Of a stretch of DNA of 6,689 nt, positions 1 through 5,670 are shown one piece after another. The stretch is taken from positions 1 to 6,689 of the forward strand of contig RFIR01000164.1 of assembly GCA_003695135.1 (NCBI GenBank), read 5' to 3'. The notes under the pieces were generated by a model, which worked only from the letters and a program-made list of their open reading frames with translations, was not told the DNA's origin and did no database searches. Position numbers and translations under genes: made by a program. Each line of letters begins with the position of its first letter. The first letter of the stretch is position 1. This DNA is from Alphaproteobacteria bacterium (GTDB lineage Bacteria; Pseudomonadota; Alphaproteobacteria; Rhodobacterales; Rhodobacteraceae).

Positions 1-255
1 CGCCCGGGCAGCGCGCCGCCCGGCACGCCGGGAGCGGCCGAGGCGCCTGTGCCTGAAACCGAGGCCGCCCCGGAGACCGTTCCGGCAACCGAGGCGCCGA
101 CGGCCGAGAACGCGACCAGCCCGGAGACCGGGCCAGCCGCGCCGGTGGCCGGGACCCCGGCCGAGGCAACCGCTCCGGCCGAGGAAGGCCCGCCGCCCAC
201 GGCGCAGGCCGTGCGTGAGACCAGCCGACCGAGGGAGAGACCGCGTGACCGGTAG
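1..255 (+). CDS. C-terminal part of an unrecognised Pro/Ala/Glu-rich protein (5' end outside window)
   Basis: The reading frame is open from the first base to the TAG at 253-255, giving at least 84 residues. It is dominated by Pro, Ala, Glu and Thr, with irregular repeats of the PETE / PATEAPT / PAEATAPAEE kind, and ends in a basic tail (RPRERPRDR). There is no fold, motif or membrane segment, so this looks like a disordered C-terminal extension. Third codon positions are almost all G or C, as in the genes downstream, which supports real coding. An internal GTG at 49 could serve as a start but has no convincing SD, so continuation from upstream is more likely. The stop lies 11 bases inside the next gene, a typical arrangement for co-transcribed, coupled genes. 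The function cannot be told from this tail. Confidence 0.55.
   Translation, partial: RPGSAPPGTPGAAEAPVPETEAAPETVPATEAPTAENATSPETGPAAPVAGTPAEATAPAEEGPPPTAQAVRETSRPRERPRDR
231..240 (+). promoter_or_regulatory. Ribosome binding site deciding the GTG start at 245
   Basis: The purine run GAGGGAGAGA lies 4 bases before the GTG at 245 and fits a Shine-Dalgarno site. It favours that start over the in-frame GTG at 215, which would add ten mostly charged residues ahead of the membrane helix and has no comparable site. Confidence 0.6.
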
Positions 256-637
256 CGAGCTGACAATCGTGATCGCGCTGGTGCTGATCGCCGCCCTGGC
301 CGTCGGCATCGTGCTGGGGCTGATCGCCGCAAGACTCAACCGCGCCCCGCCGCCCGAACCGCCCAGCGAGGACAGCCTGCTGGGTCGGGTGCAGATCGCC
401 GAGGCGGCGCGCGCGGAGGCCGAGGAGAAGCTGCGCGAGATGGAGGAGCACCACCAGCGCGCGCTGGCCGAGCGCCAGGCGGAATTCGACCGGCTGATGA
501 AGCAGAAGGAGGCCGAACTGCGCGCCACCATGGACGGTCTGGGCGCGGCGCGGCGCAGCCTGGAGGAATTGCAGGCCGAACGCGCCGGGCTGATCGCCGA
601 GCTGCAGCACCGCGTCAAGCCGGTCAGCGAGGGCTGA
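245..637 (+). CDS. Small single-pass membrane protein with a cytoplasmic-type coiled coil, unknown function
   Basis: From GTG 245 this encodes 130 residues. Residues about 5-29 form one strongly hydrophobic helix (IVIALVLIAALAVGIVLGLI), followed by a short Pro-rich linker (residues 35-40). Residues about 50-122 are rich in Glu, Ala, Arg, Gln and Leu with heptad-like spacing, as in a long coiled coil. The C-terminus is short and polar. This layout, a membrane anchor plus coiled coil of about 130 residues, resembles the enterobacterial YhcB/ZapG type. That similarity is only architectural and I do not claim homology. The gene overlaps the stop of the upstream frame by 11 bases, and a TerC-family gene follows after 53 bp. 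A scaffolding or envelope role is possible but unproven. Confidence 0.8.
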   Translation: MTGSELTIVIALVLIAALAVGIVLGLIAARLNRAPPPEPPSEDSLLGRVQIAEAARAEAEEKLREMEEHHQRALAERQAEFDRLMKQKEAELRATMDGLGAARRSLEELQAERAGLIAELQHRVKPVSEG

Positions 638-678
638 GACCGGTTCCGGCCGGCTGAATCCGCCCGGCGGCAGGGACG

Positions 679-685
679 AAGGAGA
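679..685 (+). promoter_or_regulatory. Ribosome binding site deciding the TTG start at 691
   Basis: AAGGAGA lies 5 bases before TTG 691 and is a near-perfect Shine-Dalgarno sequence. It supports initiation at this rare start codon, which also places the first membrane helix at the expected distance from the N-terminus. Confidence 0.7.
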
Positions 686-690
686 GTGCG

Positions 691-1446
691 TTGGACAACA
701 TCCTGGCGCTTGTCGCCGATCCCGCAGCCTGGGTGGCGCTGGCCACGCTGGTGGTAATGGAGGTGGTGCTCGGCATCGACAACCTGCTCTTCATCTCCAT
801 AATCACCAACAAGCTGCCAGAGAACCGCCGGGCCGCAGCGCGGCGGCTCGGCATCGGGCTGGCCCTGATCCTGCGGCTGGCGCTGCTGGCCGGCGTGGCG
901 ATGATCGTGCGGCTGACCGAGCCGGTCTTTGCCGTGCTGGGCCAGACGTTTTCCTGGAAGGACCTGATCCTGATCGCCGGCGGGCTGTTCCTGGTGTGGA
1001 AAGCGACCAGGGAGATCTCGCACAATGTCGATCCCGATCCCGACGGCGACATGTTCGCGGGCCGGCAGGCCCGGCCGAGTTTTGCCGGCGCGGTGACGCA
1101 GGTGCTGCTGCTCGATCTGGTGTTTTCCGTCGACAGCATCATCACCGCCGTCGGCATGACGCCGCACATCCCGGTGATGATCCTTGCCGTGGTGATCGCG
1201 GTCTCGGCCATGCTGGTCGCGGCCGGGCCGCTGTCGCGCTTCATCGCCGGGCACCCCACCGTGGTGATGCTGGCGCTGGGCTTCCTGCTGGTCATCGGCA
1301 TGGCACTGATCGCCGACGGCTTCGGCGTGCATATCCCAAAGGGCTACATCTATGCCGCCATGGCGTTCTCGGCGCTGATCGAGGGGCTCAACATGCTCAG
1401 CCGCCGCGCAAGACGTCTGCGTGCGGAGCGGCGGGCCGAGGGCTGA
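691..1446 (+). CDS. TerC family integral membrane protein (probable metal ion exporter)
   Basis: The protein has 251 residues and about seven membrane helices (roughly 12-38, 56-76, 88-106, 133-154, 160-182, 189-210 and 218-236). The family's two acidic membrane motifs are present: MEVVLGIDN (residues 23-31, with E24, D30 and N31) and LLDLVFSVDSI (residues 140-150, with D142 and D148). A further acidic pair, D209 and E231, lies in the last helices. The cytoplasmic C-terminus is very basic (RRARRLRAERR). The TerC family is named from tellurium resistance. Characterised relatives (E. coli Alx, Bacillus MeeF/MeeY) export manganese, so Mn2+ efflux is the best guess. No manganese-riboswitch structure is evident in the 53 bp upstream. 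A GOGAT-like gene begins 9 bp after the stop, suggesting co-transcription. The family call is sure, the transported ion is not. Confidence 0.93.
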   Translation: MDNILALVADPAAWVALATLVVMEVVLGIDNLLFISIITNKLPENRRAAARRLGIGLALILRLALLAGVAMIVRLTEPVFAVLGQTFSWKDLILIAGGLFLVWKATREISHNVDPDPDGDMFAGRQARPSFAGAVTQVLLLDLVFSVDSIITAVGMTPHIPVMILAVVIAVSAMLVAAGPLSRFIAGHPTVVMLALGFLLVIGMALIADGFGVHIPKGYIYAAMAFSALIEGLNMLSRRARRLRAERRAEG

Positions 1447-1455
1447 GACCGAGCC

Positions 1456-2946
1456 ATGGAGTTCGTCCGCACCGTCATCCAGGTTCTGGCCGCGCTGCTG
1501 GTCATCGGCGTCGCCTTCACCCTGACCGCGATCGTGTGGATGTTCGTGGTCGATTACCGCCAGCGGCGCGACGCCATCCGCCAGAATTATCCGGTAATCG
1601 GCCGGTTCCGCAGCCTGTTCACCCGGCTGGGCGAGTTCTTCCGCCAGTATTTCTTCGCCCTCGACCGCGAGGAGATGCCGTTCAACCGCGCCGAGCGCAG
1701 CTGGGTCTACGAGGCGAGCGAGACCCGCGCGCCCACCATCGCCTTCGGCTCGACCCGCAGCCTCACCCCGGCCGGCACGGTGATCTTCGTCAACGACCCG
1801 TTTCCGCAACCCGATCGCGATCACGCCCCCGCCCAGCCCCTGCGCATCGGCGCGGGCTGCCGCACGCCCTATGACGCGCCGAGCTTCTTCAACATCTCGG
1901 CGATGTCCTTCGGCGCGCTGTCGCGGCCAGCGGTGCAGGCGCTGTCGCGCGGGGCCAGGCTGGCGGGCTGCTGGCTCAATACCGGCGAGGGCGGGCTCGC
2001 GCCCTGGCATCTGGAAGGCGGCTGCGACATCGTCTTCCAGATCGGCACCGCCAAATACGGCGTGCGCGACGGCGAGGGGCATCTGAGCGAGGAGCGGCTG
2101 CGCGAGATCGCCGCGCGCCCCGAGATCCGCATGTTCGAGATCAAGCTCAGCCAGGGCGCCAAGCCCGGCAAGGGCGGCATCCTGCCTGCGGTCAAGGTCA
2201 CCGCCGAGATCGCCGCCATCCGCGGCATCCCGGAGGGGCAGGATTCAATCTCGCCCAACCGGCACGAGGAGGTGGGCAATATCGGCGAGCTGCTCGACCT
2301 GATCGGCCGGGTGCGCGAGATCACCGGCAAGCCGGTCGGTTTCAAGACCGTGCTGGGCGGCAGCGACTGGATCGACGCGCTGGCGCGCGAGATCCGCGCC
2401 CGCGGGCTGAATTCCGCGCCCGATTTCATCACCCTCGATGGCGGCGACGGCGGCTCGGGTGCCGCGCCCCAGCCGCTGATGGACAATGTCGGCCTGCCGC
2501 TGGCCGAGGCGCTGCCGATGCTCGCCGACCGGCTGCAGGCCTGGGGGTTGAGGGAGCGGGTGCGGCTGATCGCCAGCGGAAAGCGGATCACCCCGGCCGC
2601 GGTCGCCTGGGCGCTGGCGGCGGGGGCGGATTTCGTCAACTCCGCCCGCGGCTTCATGTTCGCGCTGGGCTGCATCCAGGCCATGCGCTGCAACCGCAAC
2701 ACCTGCCCGGCCGGCATCACCACCCACAAGCCGAACCTGATCGACGGGCTCGATCCGGCCGACAAGGCGGTGCGGGTGGCGCGCTATCACGCCAATCTGG
2801 TGCATGATGTCGAGATGATCGCCCATTCCTGCGGCGTGGCCGAGCCGCGCGATCTGCGCCGCGAGCATCTGCGCGTGGTCCAGCCCGATGGGCGTTCGGT
2901 ACCGATGAGCGTGCTGTGGCCCGCGCCGCGGCCGGTCGACCCATGA
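1456..2946 (+). CDS. Membrane-anchored FMN-binding glutamate synthase family protein (stand-alone GOGAT synthase domain)
   Basis: The 496-residue protein begins with one membrane helix (about 8-31). It then carries the FMN/Fe-S synthase domain of glutamate synthase large subunits. Signature segments appear in family order: ISAMSFGALS (147-156), LNTGEGG (174-180), KLSQGAKPGKGG (230-241), SISPNRH (264-270), GFKTVLGG (295-302) and GGDGGSGAAP (329-338). A C-x5-C-x4-C cluster (C406, C412, C417) matches the 3Fe-4S ligands of GltB. The N-terminal glutaminase domain of GltB and the C-terminal beta-helix domain are missing, and no GltD partner lies in the window. Size and layout resemble the B. subtilis YerD type, whose reaction is not established to my knowledge. 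Glutamate formation from 2-oxoglutarate is therefore only an inference. ATG 1456 has a weak SD, so coupling to terC is likely. Its stop overlaps the next gene as ATGA. Confidence 0.92.
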   Translation: MEFVRTVIQVLAALLVIGVAFTLTAIVWMFVVDYRQRRDAIRQNYPVIGRFRSLFTRLGEFFRQYFFALDREEMPFNRAERSWVYEASETRAPTIAFGSTRSLTPAGTVIFVNDPFPQPDRDHAPAQPLRIGAGCRTPYDAPSFFNISAMSFGALSRPAVQALSRGARLAGCWLNTGEGGLAPWHLEGGCDIVFQIGTAKYGVRDGEGHLSEERLREIAARPEIRMFEIKLSQGAKPGKGGILPAVKVTAEIAAIRGIPEGQDSISPNRHEEVGNIGELLDLIGRVREITGKPVGFKTVLGGSDWIDALAREIRARGLNSAPDFITLDGGDGGSGAAPQPLMDNVGLPLAEALPMLADRLQAWGLRERVRLIASGKRITPAAVAWALAAGADFVNSARGFMFALGCIQAMRCNRNTCPAGITTHKPNLIDGLDPADKAVRVARYHANLVHDVEMIAHSCGVAEPRDLRREHLRVVQPDGRSVPMSVLWPAPRPVDP

Positions 2947-3722
2947 GCGGAACCGCGGGGCTCGCCTACGCGCCGAAGGGCCTGATCGGGGTGCTGACCC
3001 CACAGGCCAACACCACGGTGGAGCCGGAATTCGCCATCCTGATGCCGCCGGGATACGGCATGATCGCGGCGCGGCTGACCAGCGACAAGCCCGGCATCGA
3101 CGCGCGGCTGATCGACTATGTCGCCGCGATCGAGCGCAAGCTGGGCGAGTTCGCCAATGCCCCGGTCGGCGCCTTCGCCTTTGCCTGCACCGGCGCCTCC
3201 TATCTGATCGGGCCGGAACGCGAGGCCGAAACGGTCGCCGACATTTCCGCCCGCCACGGCATCCCCTTCATCACCGCCGCCGACGCCATCGCCGATGCGC
3301 TGGCGGCGCTGGGGGCAAATCGCATCGCCATCGTCTCGCCCTATCACGACAGCCTGCATGCAAGCGCGCTCGAGTATTGGGCCGCGCGCGGTTTTGCCAC
3401 CGCCCAGGTCGCGCGCATCACCGGGGCGGATGCGGCGTTCCACCCGATCTATGCGTTGGGTGCCGCGGCCTCGGCCGAGGGGCTGGGCCGGCTCGACACC
3501 GGGGCGCTCGATGCGGTGGTGATGCTCGGCACCGGCCTGCCCAGCCTGCCGGCGATCCTGTCCGCTTCCGGCGGACCGGTGCCGGTGCTGTCCTCCAATC
3601 TCTGCCTGATGTGGCGCAGCCTGCTGGCCGTGGACGGCGGGGCGCCGGATCGCGACAGCCTCGCCCCGTGGCTTGCGGGCACCGGCTGGGGCGCGCGGCT
3701 GAAGGCACAGATGGCGGGCTGA
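2943..3722 (+). CDS. Asp/Glu racemase superfamily protein, maleate isomerase / arylmalonate decarboxylase-like
   Basis: The protein has 259 residues, close to the usual length of maleate isomerases and arylmalonate decarboxylases. The N-terminal signature LIGVLTPQANTTVEPEF (14-30) matches the family's P-x-x-N-T-x-x-E motif. AFACTGAS (79-86) carries the first catalytic cysteine (C82), and IVSPY (130-134) supplies the conserved tyrosine. The segment VVMLGTGLPSLPAI (192-205) aligns with the site of the second catalytic cysteine but has GTG, so that cysteine appears absent. SSN (217-219) fits a conserved C-terminal loop. Known relatives act on maleate, malonates or related acids by cofactor-free proton transfer in the cytoplasm, and the reaction here is unknown. 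ATG 2943 is chosen for its 4-base ATGA overlap with the GOGAT-like gene. GTG 2916 would deepen the overlap without an SD. A TRAP transporter follows after 104 bp. Confidence 0.85.
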   Translation: MSGTAGLAYAPKGLIGVLTPQANTTVEPEFAILMPPGYGMIAARLTSDKPGIDARLIDYVAAIERKLGEFANAPVGAFAFACTGASYLIGPEREAETVADISARHGIPFITAADAIADALAALGANRIAIVSPYHDSLHASALEYWAARGFATAQVARITGADAAFHPIYALGAAASAEGLGRLDTGALDAVVMLGTGLPSLPAILSASGGPVPVLSSNLCLMWRSLLAVDGGAPDRDSLAPWLAGTGWGARLKAQMAG

Positions 3723-3760
3723 TCCTCCGCCCGCCCTGCAGCCGGGCGCAGCATCGGTGC

Positions 3761-3790
3761 TTGTGAACCGGGCGGCGGCTGTGTTCATAT
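3761..3790 (+). promoter_or_regulatory. Weak candidate promoter upstream of the TRAP genes
   Basis: The 104-bp gap before dctQ is the longest in the window. It contains TTGTGA (3761-3766, 4 of 6 matches to a sigma-70 -35 box) and, after 18 bases, TCATAT (3785-3790, only 3 of 6 to a -10 box). The area is slightly more AT-rich than its surroundings. This is compatible with an internal promoter but far from proof, and read-through from the upstream genes is equally possible. Confidence 0.2.
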
Positions 3791-3814
3791 CGCGAAGACC
3801 GGCATGCGGGCGGC

Positions 3815-3824
3815 AGGGGAGGGA
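3815..3824 (+). promoter_or_regulatory. Ribosome binding site of dctQ
   Basis: AGGGGAGGGA ends two bases before ATG 3827. This strong purine-rich site fixes the dctQ start and contrasts with the weak sites of dctM and the racemase-like gene, which seem to rely on coupling. Confidence 0.6.
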
Positions 3825-3826
3825 CG

Positions 3827-4336
3827 ATGGCGCAGGATCGGGGTCACTGGCTGCACGCGCTCGATCGCTGGCTCGACCGCGCGCTCTATCTCCTGTCCGG
3901 CCTGCTGCTGATCGTCATCGCCTGCACCGTCTTCTATGCAGTAATGCTGCGCTATGTGTTCAACGCGCCGCCGCTCTGGGCCGAGGATGCGCCGCGCGTC
4001 TTCTTCCTGTGGCTGACCTATATCGGCGTGGCGGTGGCCACGCGGCGGGGTCAGAACATCCGGGTCACCCATTTCATCGACAAGCTCCGCCCCGGGCCGC
4101 GGCTGGTGCTGGAGACGGTCATGAACCTCATGGTGATGATCATGATCGCTGTGATCCTCTACTGGAGCTTCAAGGTGCTGCGGCTGCAGCTGCGCGGCAC
4201 CATGCTCAGCACGGGCTGGTCCTATGCGTGGAGCTACGCCGCCCTGCCGGTGGGCTGTGCGCTGATGCTGGTCTATATCGGCGGGCGCAGCCTGCGCGCG
4301 ATCATCGACTACCGCCGGCCTTCGGACGGGGCGTGA
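3827..4336 (+). CDS. dctQ: TRAP transporter small permease subunit (DctQ family)
   Basis: This 169-residue inner-membrane protein has four predicted helices (about 20-45, 58-73, 94-115 and 135-155), as DctQ subunits do. Recognisable family features are the end of helix 1 with VMLRYVFNAPPLWAEDAPR (39-57), where the aromatic residue plus W-A-E-D segment is typical. Next comes the FFLWLTYIGVAVATRRGQNI stretch (59-78) and the late P-V-G segment (141-143) of the last helix. DctQ pairs with DctM to form the membrane part of a Na+-driven tripartite periplasmic transporter. The dctM start lies only 4 bp after this stop, consistent with one transcript and coupled translation. The symbol is used in the family sense only, and the substrate need not be a C4-dicarboxylate. 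Confidence 0.93.
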   Translation: MAQDRGHWLHALDRWLDRALYLLSGLLLIVIACTVFYAVMLRYVFNAPPLWAEDAPRVFFLWLTYIGVAVATRRGQNIRVTHFIDKLRPGPRLVLETVMNLMVMIMIAVILYWSFKVLRLQLRGTMLSTGWSYAWSYAALPVGCALMLVYIGGRSLRAIIDYRRPSDGA

Positions 4337-4340
4337 TCCG

Positions 4341-5636
4341 ATGCTCCTGAGCCTGATGATCGTGATGCTGTTCGTCTTCTGCCTGATGGGCATGGAGATC
4401 GCTTGGGCCATCGGCATGGCTTGCCTGGGCTATCTGTTCTTCTCGCAGCTGACCGGCGGCGGCACGCGCTTCGTGCTGATGGCCCAGCAGATGACCACCG
4501 GGGTCGATGCCTTCGTGCTGCTGGCGATCCCGCTCTTCATCCTCGCGGGCGAGCTGATGAACGTCTCCGGCGTCACCCGGCGCATCGTCGATTTCGCCGC
4601 CAGCCTGGTCGGGCACCGCCATGGCGGGCTGGCCAATGTCGGGGTGACGGCGAACTACATCATGTCGGGCACCTCCGGTTCCGCGCTGGCCGATGCGGCC
4701 GCGACCGGCACGGTGCTGATCCCGGAGATGAAGCGGCGCGGCTTCCGCTCGGACTTCTCCTCGGCCGTCATCGCTTCGGCCGCGACGGTGGGGCCGATCG
4801 TGCCGCCCTCGATCTCCTTCGTGCTCCTTGGTGCGATCATGAATCTCTCGGTGGGCCAGCTCTTTCTCGCCGGCATCCTGCCCGGCACCATCATGTTCAT
4901 CGCCATGTTCGTGCTGACCTGGTGGATCTGCCGCTCGCGCGGCTATCCGGTCGAACCGCGCGCCAGCTGGCGCCAGCGCGGCGAGGCGGCGCTGAGCGGG
5001 CTGGCCGCGCTGCTGGCGCCGGCCATCATCGTCGGCTCGATCCTGACCGGCATCGCCACCCCGACCGAATCGGCGGCGATCGCGGTGTTCTACGTGCTGG
5101 TGCTGGGCGTCGTCTTCTACCGCTCGCTGGGTTTTCGGGCCATCTTCGAGGTCGCCTGCAAGACCGCGGTCTCCACCTCGGTGATCATGCTGACGGTGGC
5201 GACATCGAAGCTTTTCGCCTGGATCGCGGTGAAGGAAAATCTCGGCCAGATCCTGACCGATGCCATGCTGGCGATCAGCGACAACATCTATGTGCTGCTG
5301 CTCTTGGTCAACATCCTGCTATTGATCCTCGGCATGATCATGGAGATCCTGCCGATCATGCTGATCATCGCCCCGGTGCTGTTTCCGCTGATGGAAGGCT
5401 TCGGCGTCGATCCGATCCATTTCGGCGTGGTGATGGTGCTCAACCTGATGATCGGCATGATCACGCCGCCGATCGGGCTCAACCTGTTCATCATCTCCGC
5501 CATCTCCGGCGACGGGGTGGTCGAGATCTTCCGCGCCGCGGTACCCTATTTCGTCATCCTCGTCGGCGTGCTCCTGCTGGTGACCTATGTGCCGGCGCTG
5601 AGCCTGGCCATTCCCCAATGGGCATTTTCGCACTAG
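4341..5636 (+). CDS. dctM: TRAP transporter large permease subunit (DctM family)
   Basis: The 431-residue, highly hydrophobic protein has the usual DctM length and about a dozen membrane or re-entrant segments. Family motifs are seen in order: IPLFILAGELM (63-73), SGTSGSALADAAATG (109-123), GPIVPPS (151-157), GIATPTESAA (237-246), a G-M-x-M-E-x-x-P hairpin (331-338) and GMITPPIGLNLF (372-383). The two repeat halves each carry a hairpin-loop motif (SGTSGSA and G-x-x-x-P-P) that in characterised relatives shapes the Na+ and substrate sites of the elevator domain. ATG 4341 follows dctQ by 4 bp with only a weak GACGGGG site upstream, so coupling to dctQ is likely. The stop is 34 bp before dctP. 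No truncation or frameshift is visible. Confidence 0.96.
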   Translation: MLLSLMIVMLFVFCLMGMEIAWAIGMACLGYLFFSQLTGGGTRFVLMAQQMTTGVDAFVLLAIPLFILAGELMNVSGVTRRIVDFAASLVGHRHGGLANVGVTANYIMSGTSGSALADAAATGTVLIPEMKRRGFRSDFSSAVIASAATVGPIVPPSISFVLLGAIMNLSVGQLFLAGILPGTIMFIAMFVLTWWICRSRGYPVEPRASWRQRGEAALSGLAALLAPAIIVGSILTGIATPTESAAIAVFYVLVLGVVFYRSLGFRAIFEVACKTAVSTSVIMLTVATSKLFAWIAVKENLGQILTDAMLAISDNIYVLLLLVNILLLILGMIMEILPIMLIIAPVLFPLMEGFGVDPIHFGVVMVLNLMIGMITPPIGLNLFIISAISGDGVVEIFRAAVPYFVILVGVLLLVTYVPALSLAIPQWAFSH

Positions 5637-5657
5637 TCTGGCGGCACGAACCACATC

Positions 5658-5666
5658 AGGGGAGAG
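5658..5666 (+). promoter_or_regulatory. Ribosome binding site of dctP
   Basis: AGGGGAGAG lies 4 bases before ATG 5671. A strong site fits the high level at which periplasmic binding proteins are usually made relative to their permeases. Confidence 0.6.
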
Positions 5667-5670
5667 TAAG

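Noticed and set aside
649..668. Inverted repeat GCCGG/CCGGC before the TerC gene as a regulatory hairpin or riboswitch
   Set aside because: The stem is five base pairs with a 10-base loop in a 53-bp gap. This is too short and too simple to support a riboswitch such as the manganese-sensing type.
624..1301. Long minus-strand open frame opposite the TerC gene
   Set aside because: It is the antisense shadow of a GC-rich gene with clear TerC motifs. The translation is low-complexity Ser/Ala/Arg/Thr with no recognisable domain.
1869..2765. Minus-strand open frame opposite the GOGAT-like gene
   Set aside because: The plus strand carries FMN and Fe-S motifs across this whole stretch. The antisense product is Ser/Pro/Arg-rich and looks like a codon-bias artefact.
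2916..2942. Upstream GTG start for the racemase-like gene
   Set aside because: It would add nine residues of no family similarity and has no SD site. ATG 2943 in an ATGA overlap is the more natural start.
3728..3748. Hairpin CGCCCG/CGGGCG after the racemase-like gene as a terminator
   Set aside because: The stem is only 6 bp with a 9-base loop and no T-tract. Such pairings are common by chance in GC-rich DNA.
2787..3788. Minus-strand open frame of more than 300 codons opposite the racemase-like gene
   Set aside because: It is Arg/Gly/Asp/His-rich without a domain, and the sense strand matches a known superfamily. Long antisense frames are expected at this GC content.
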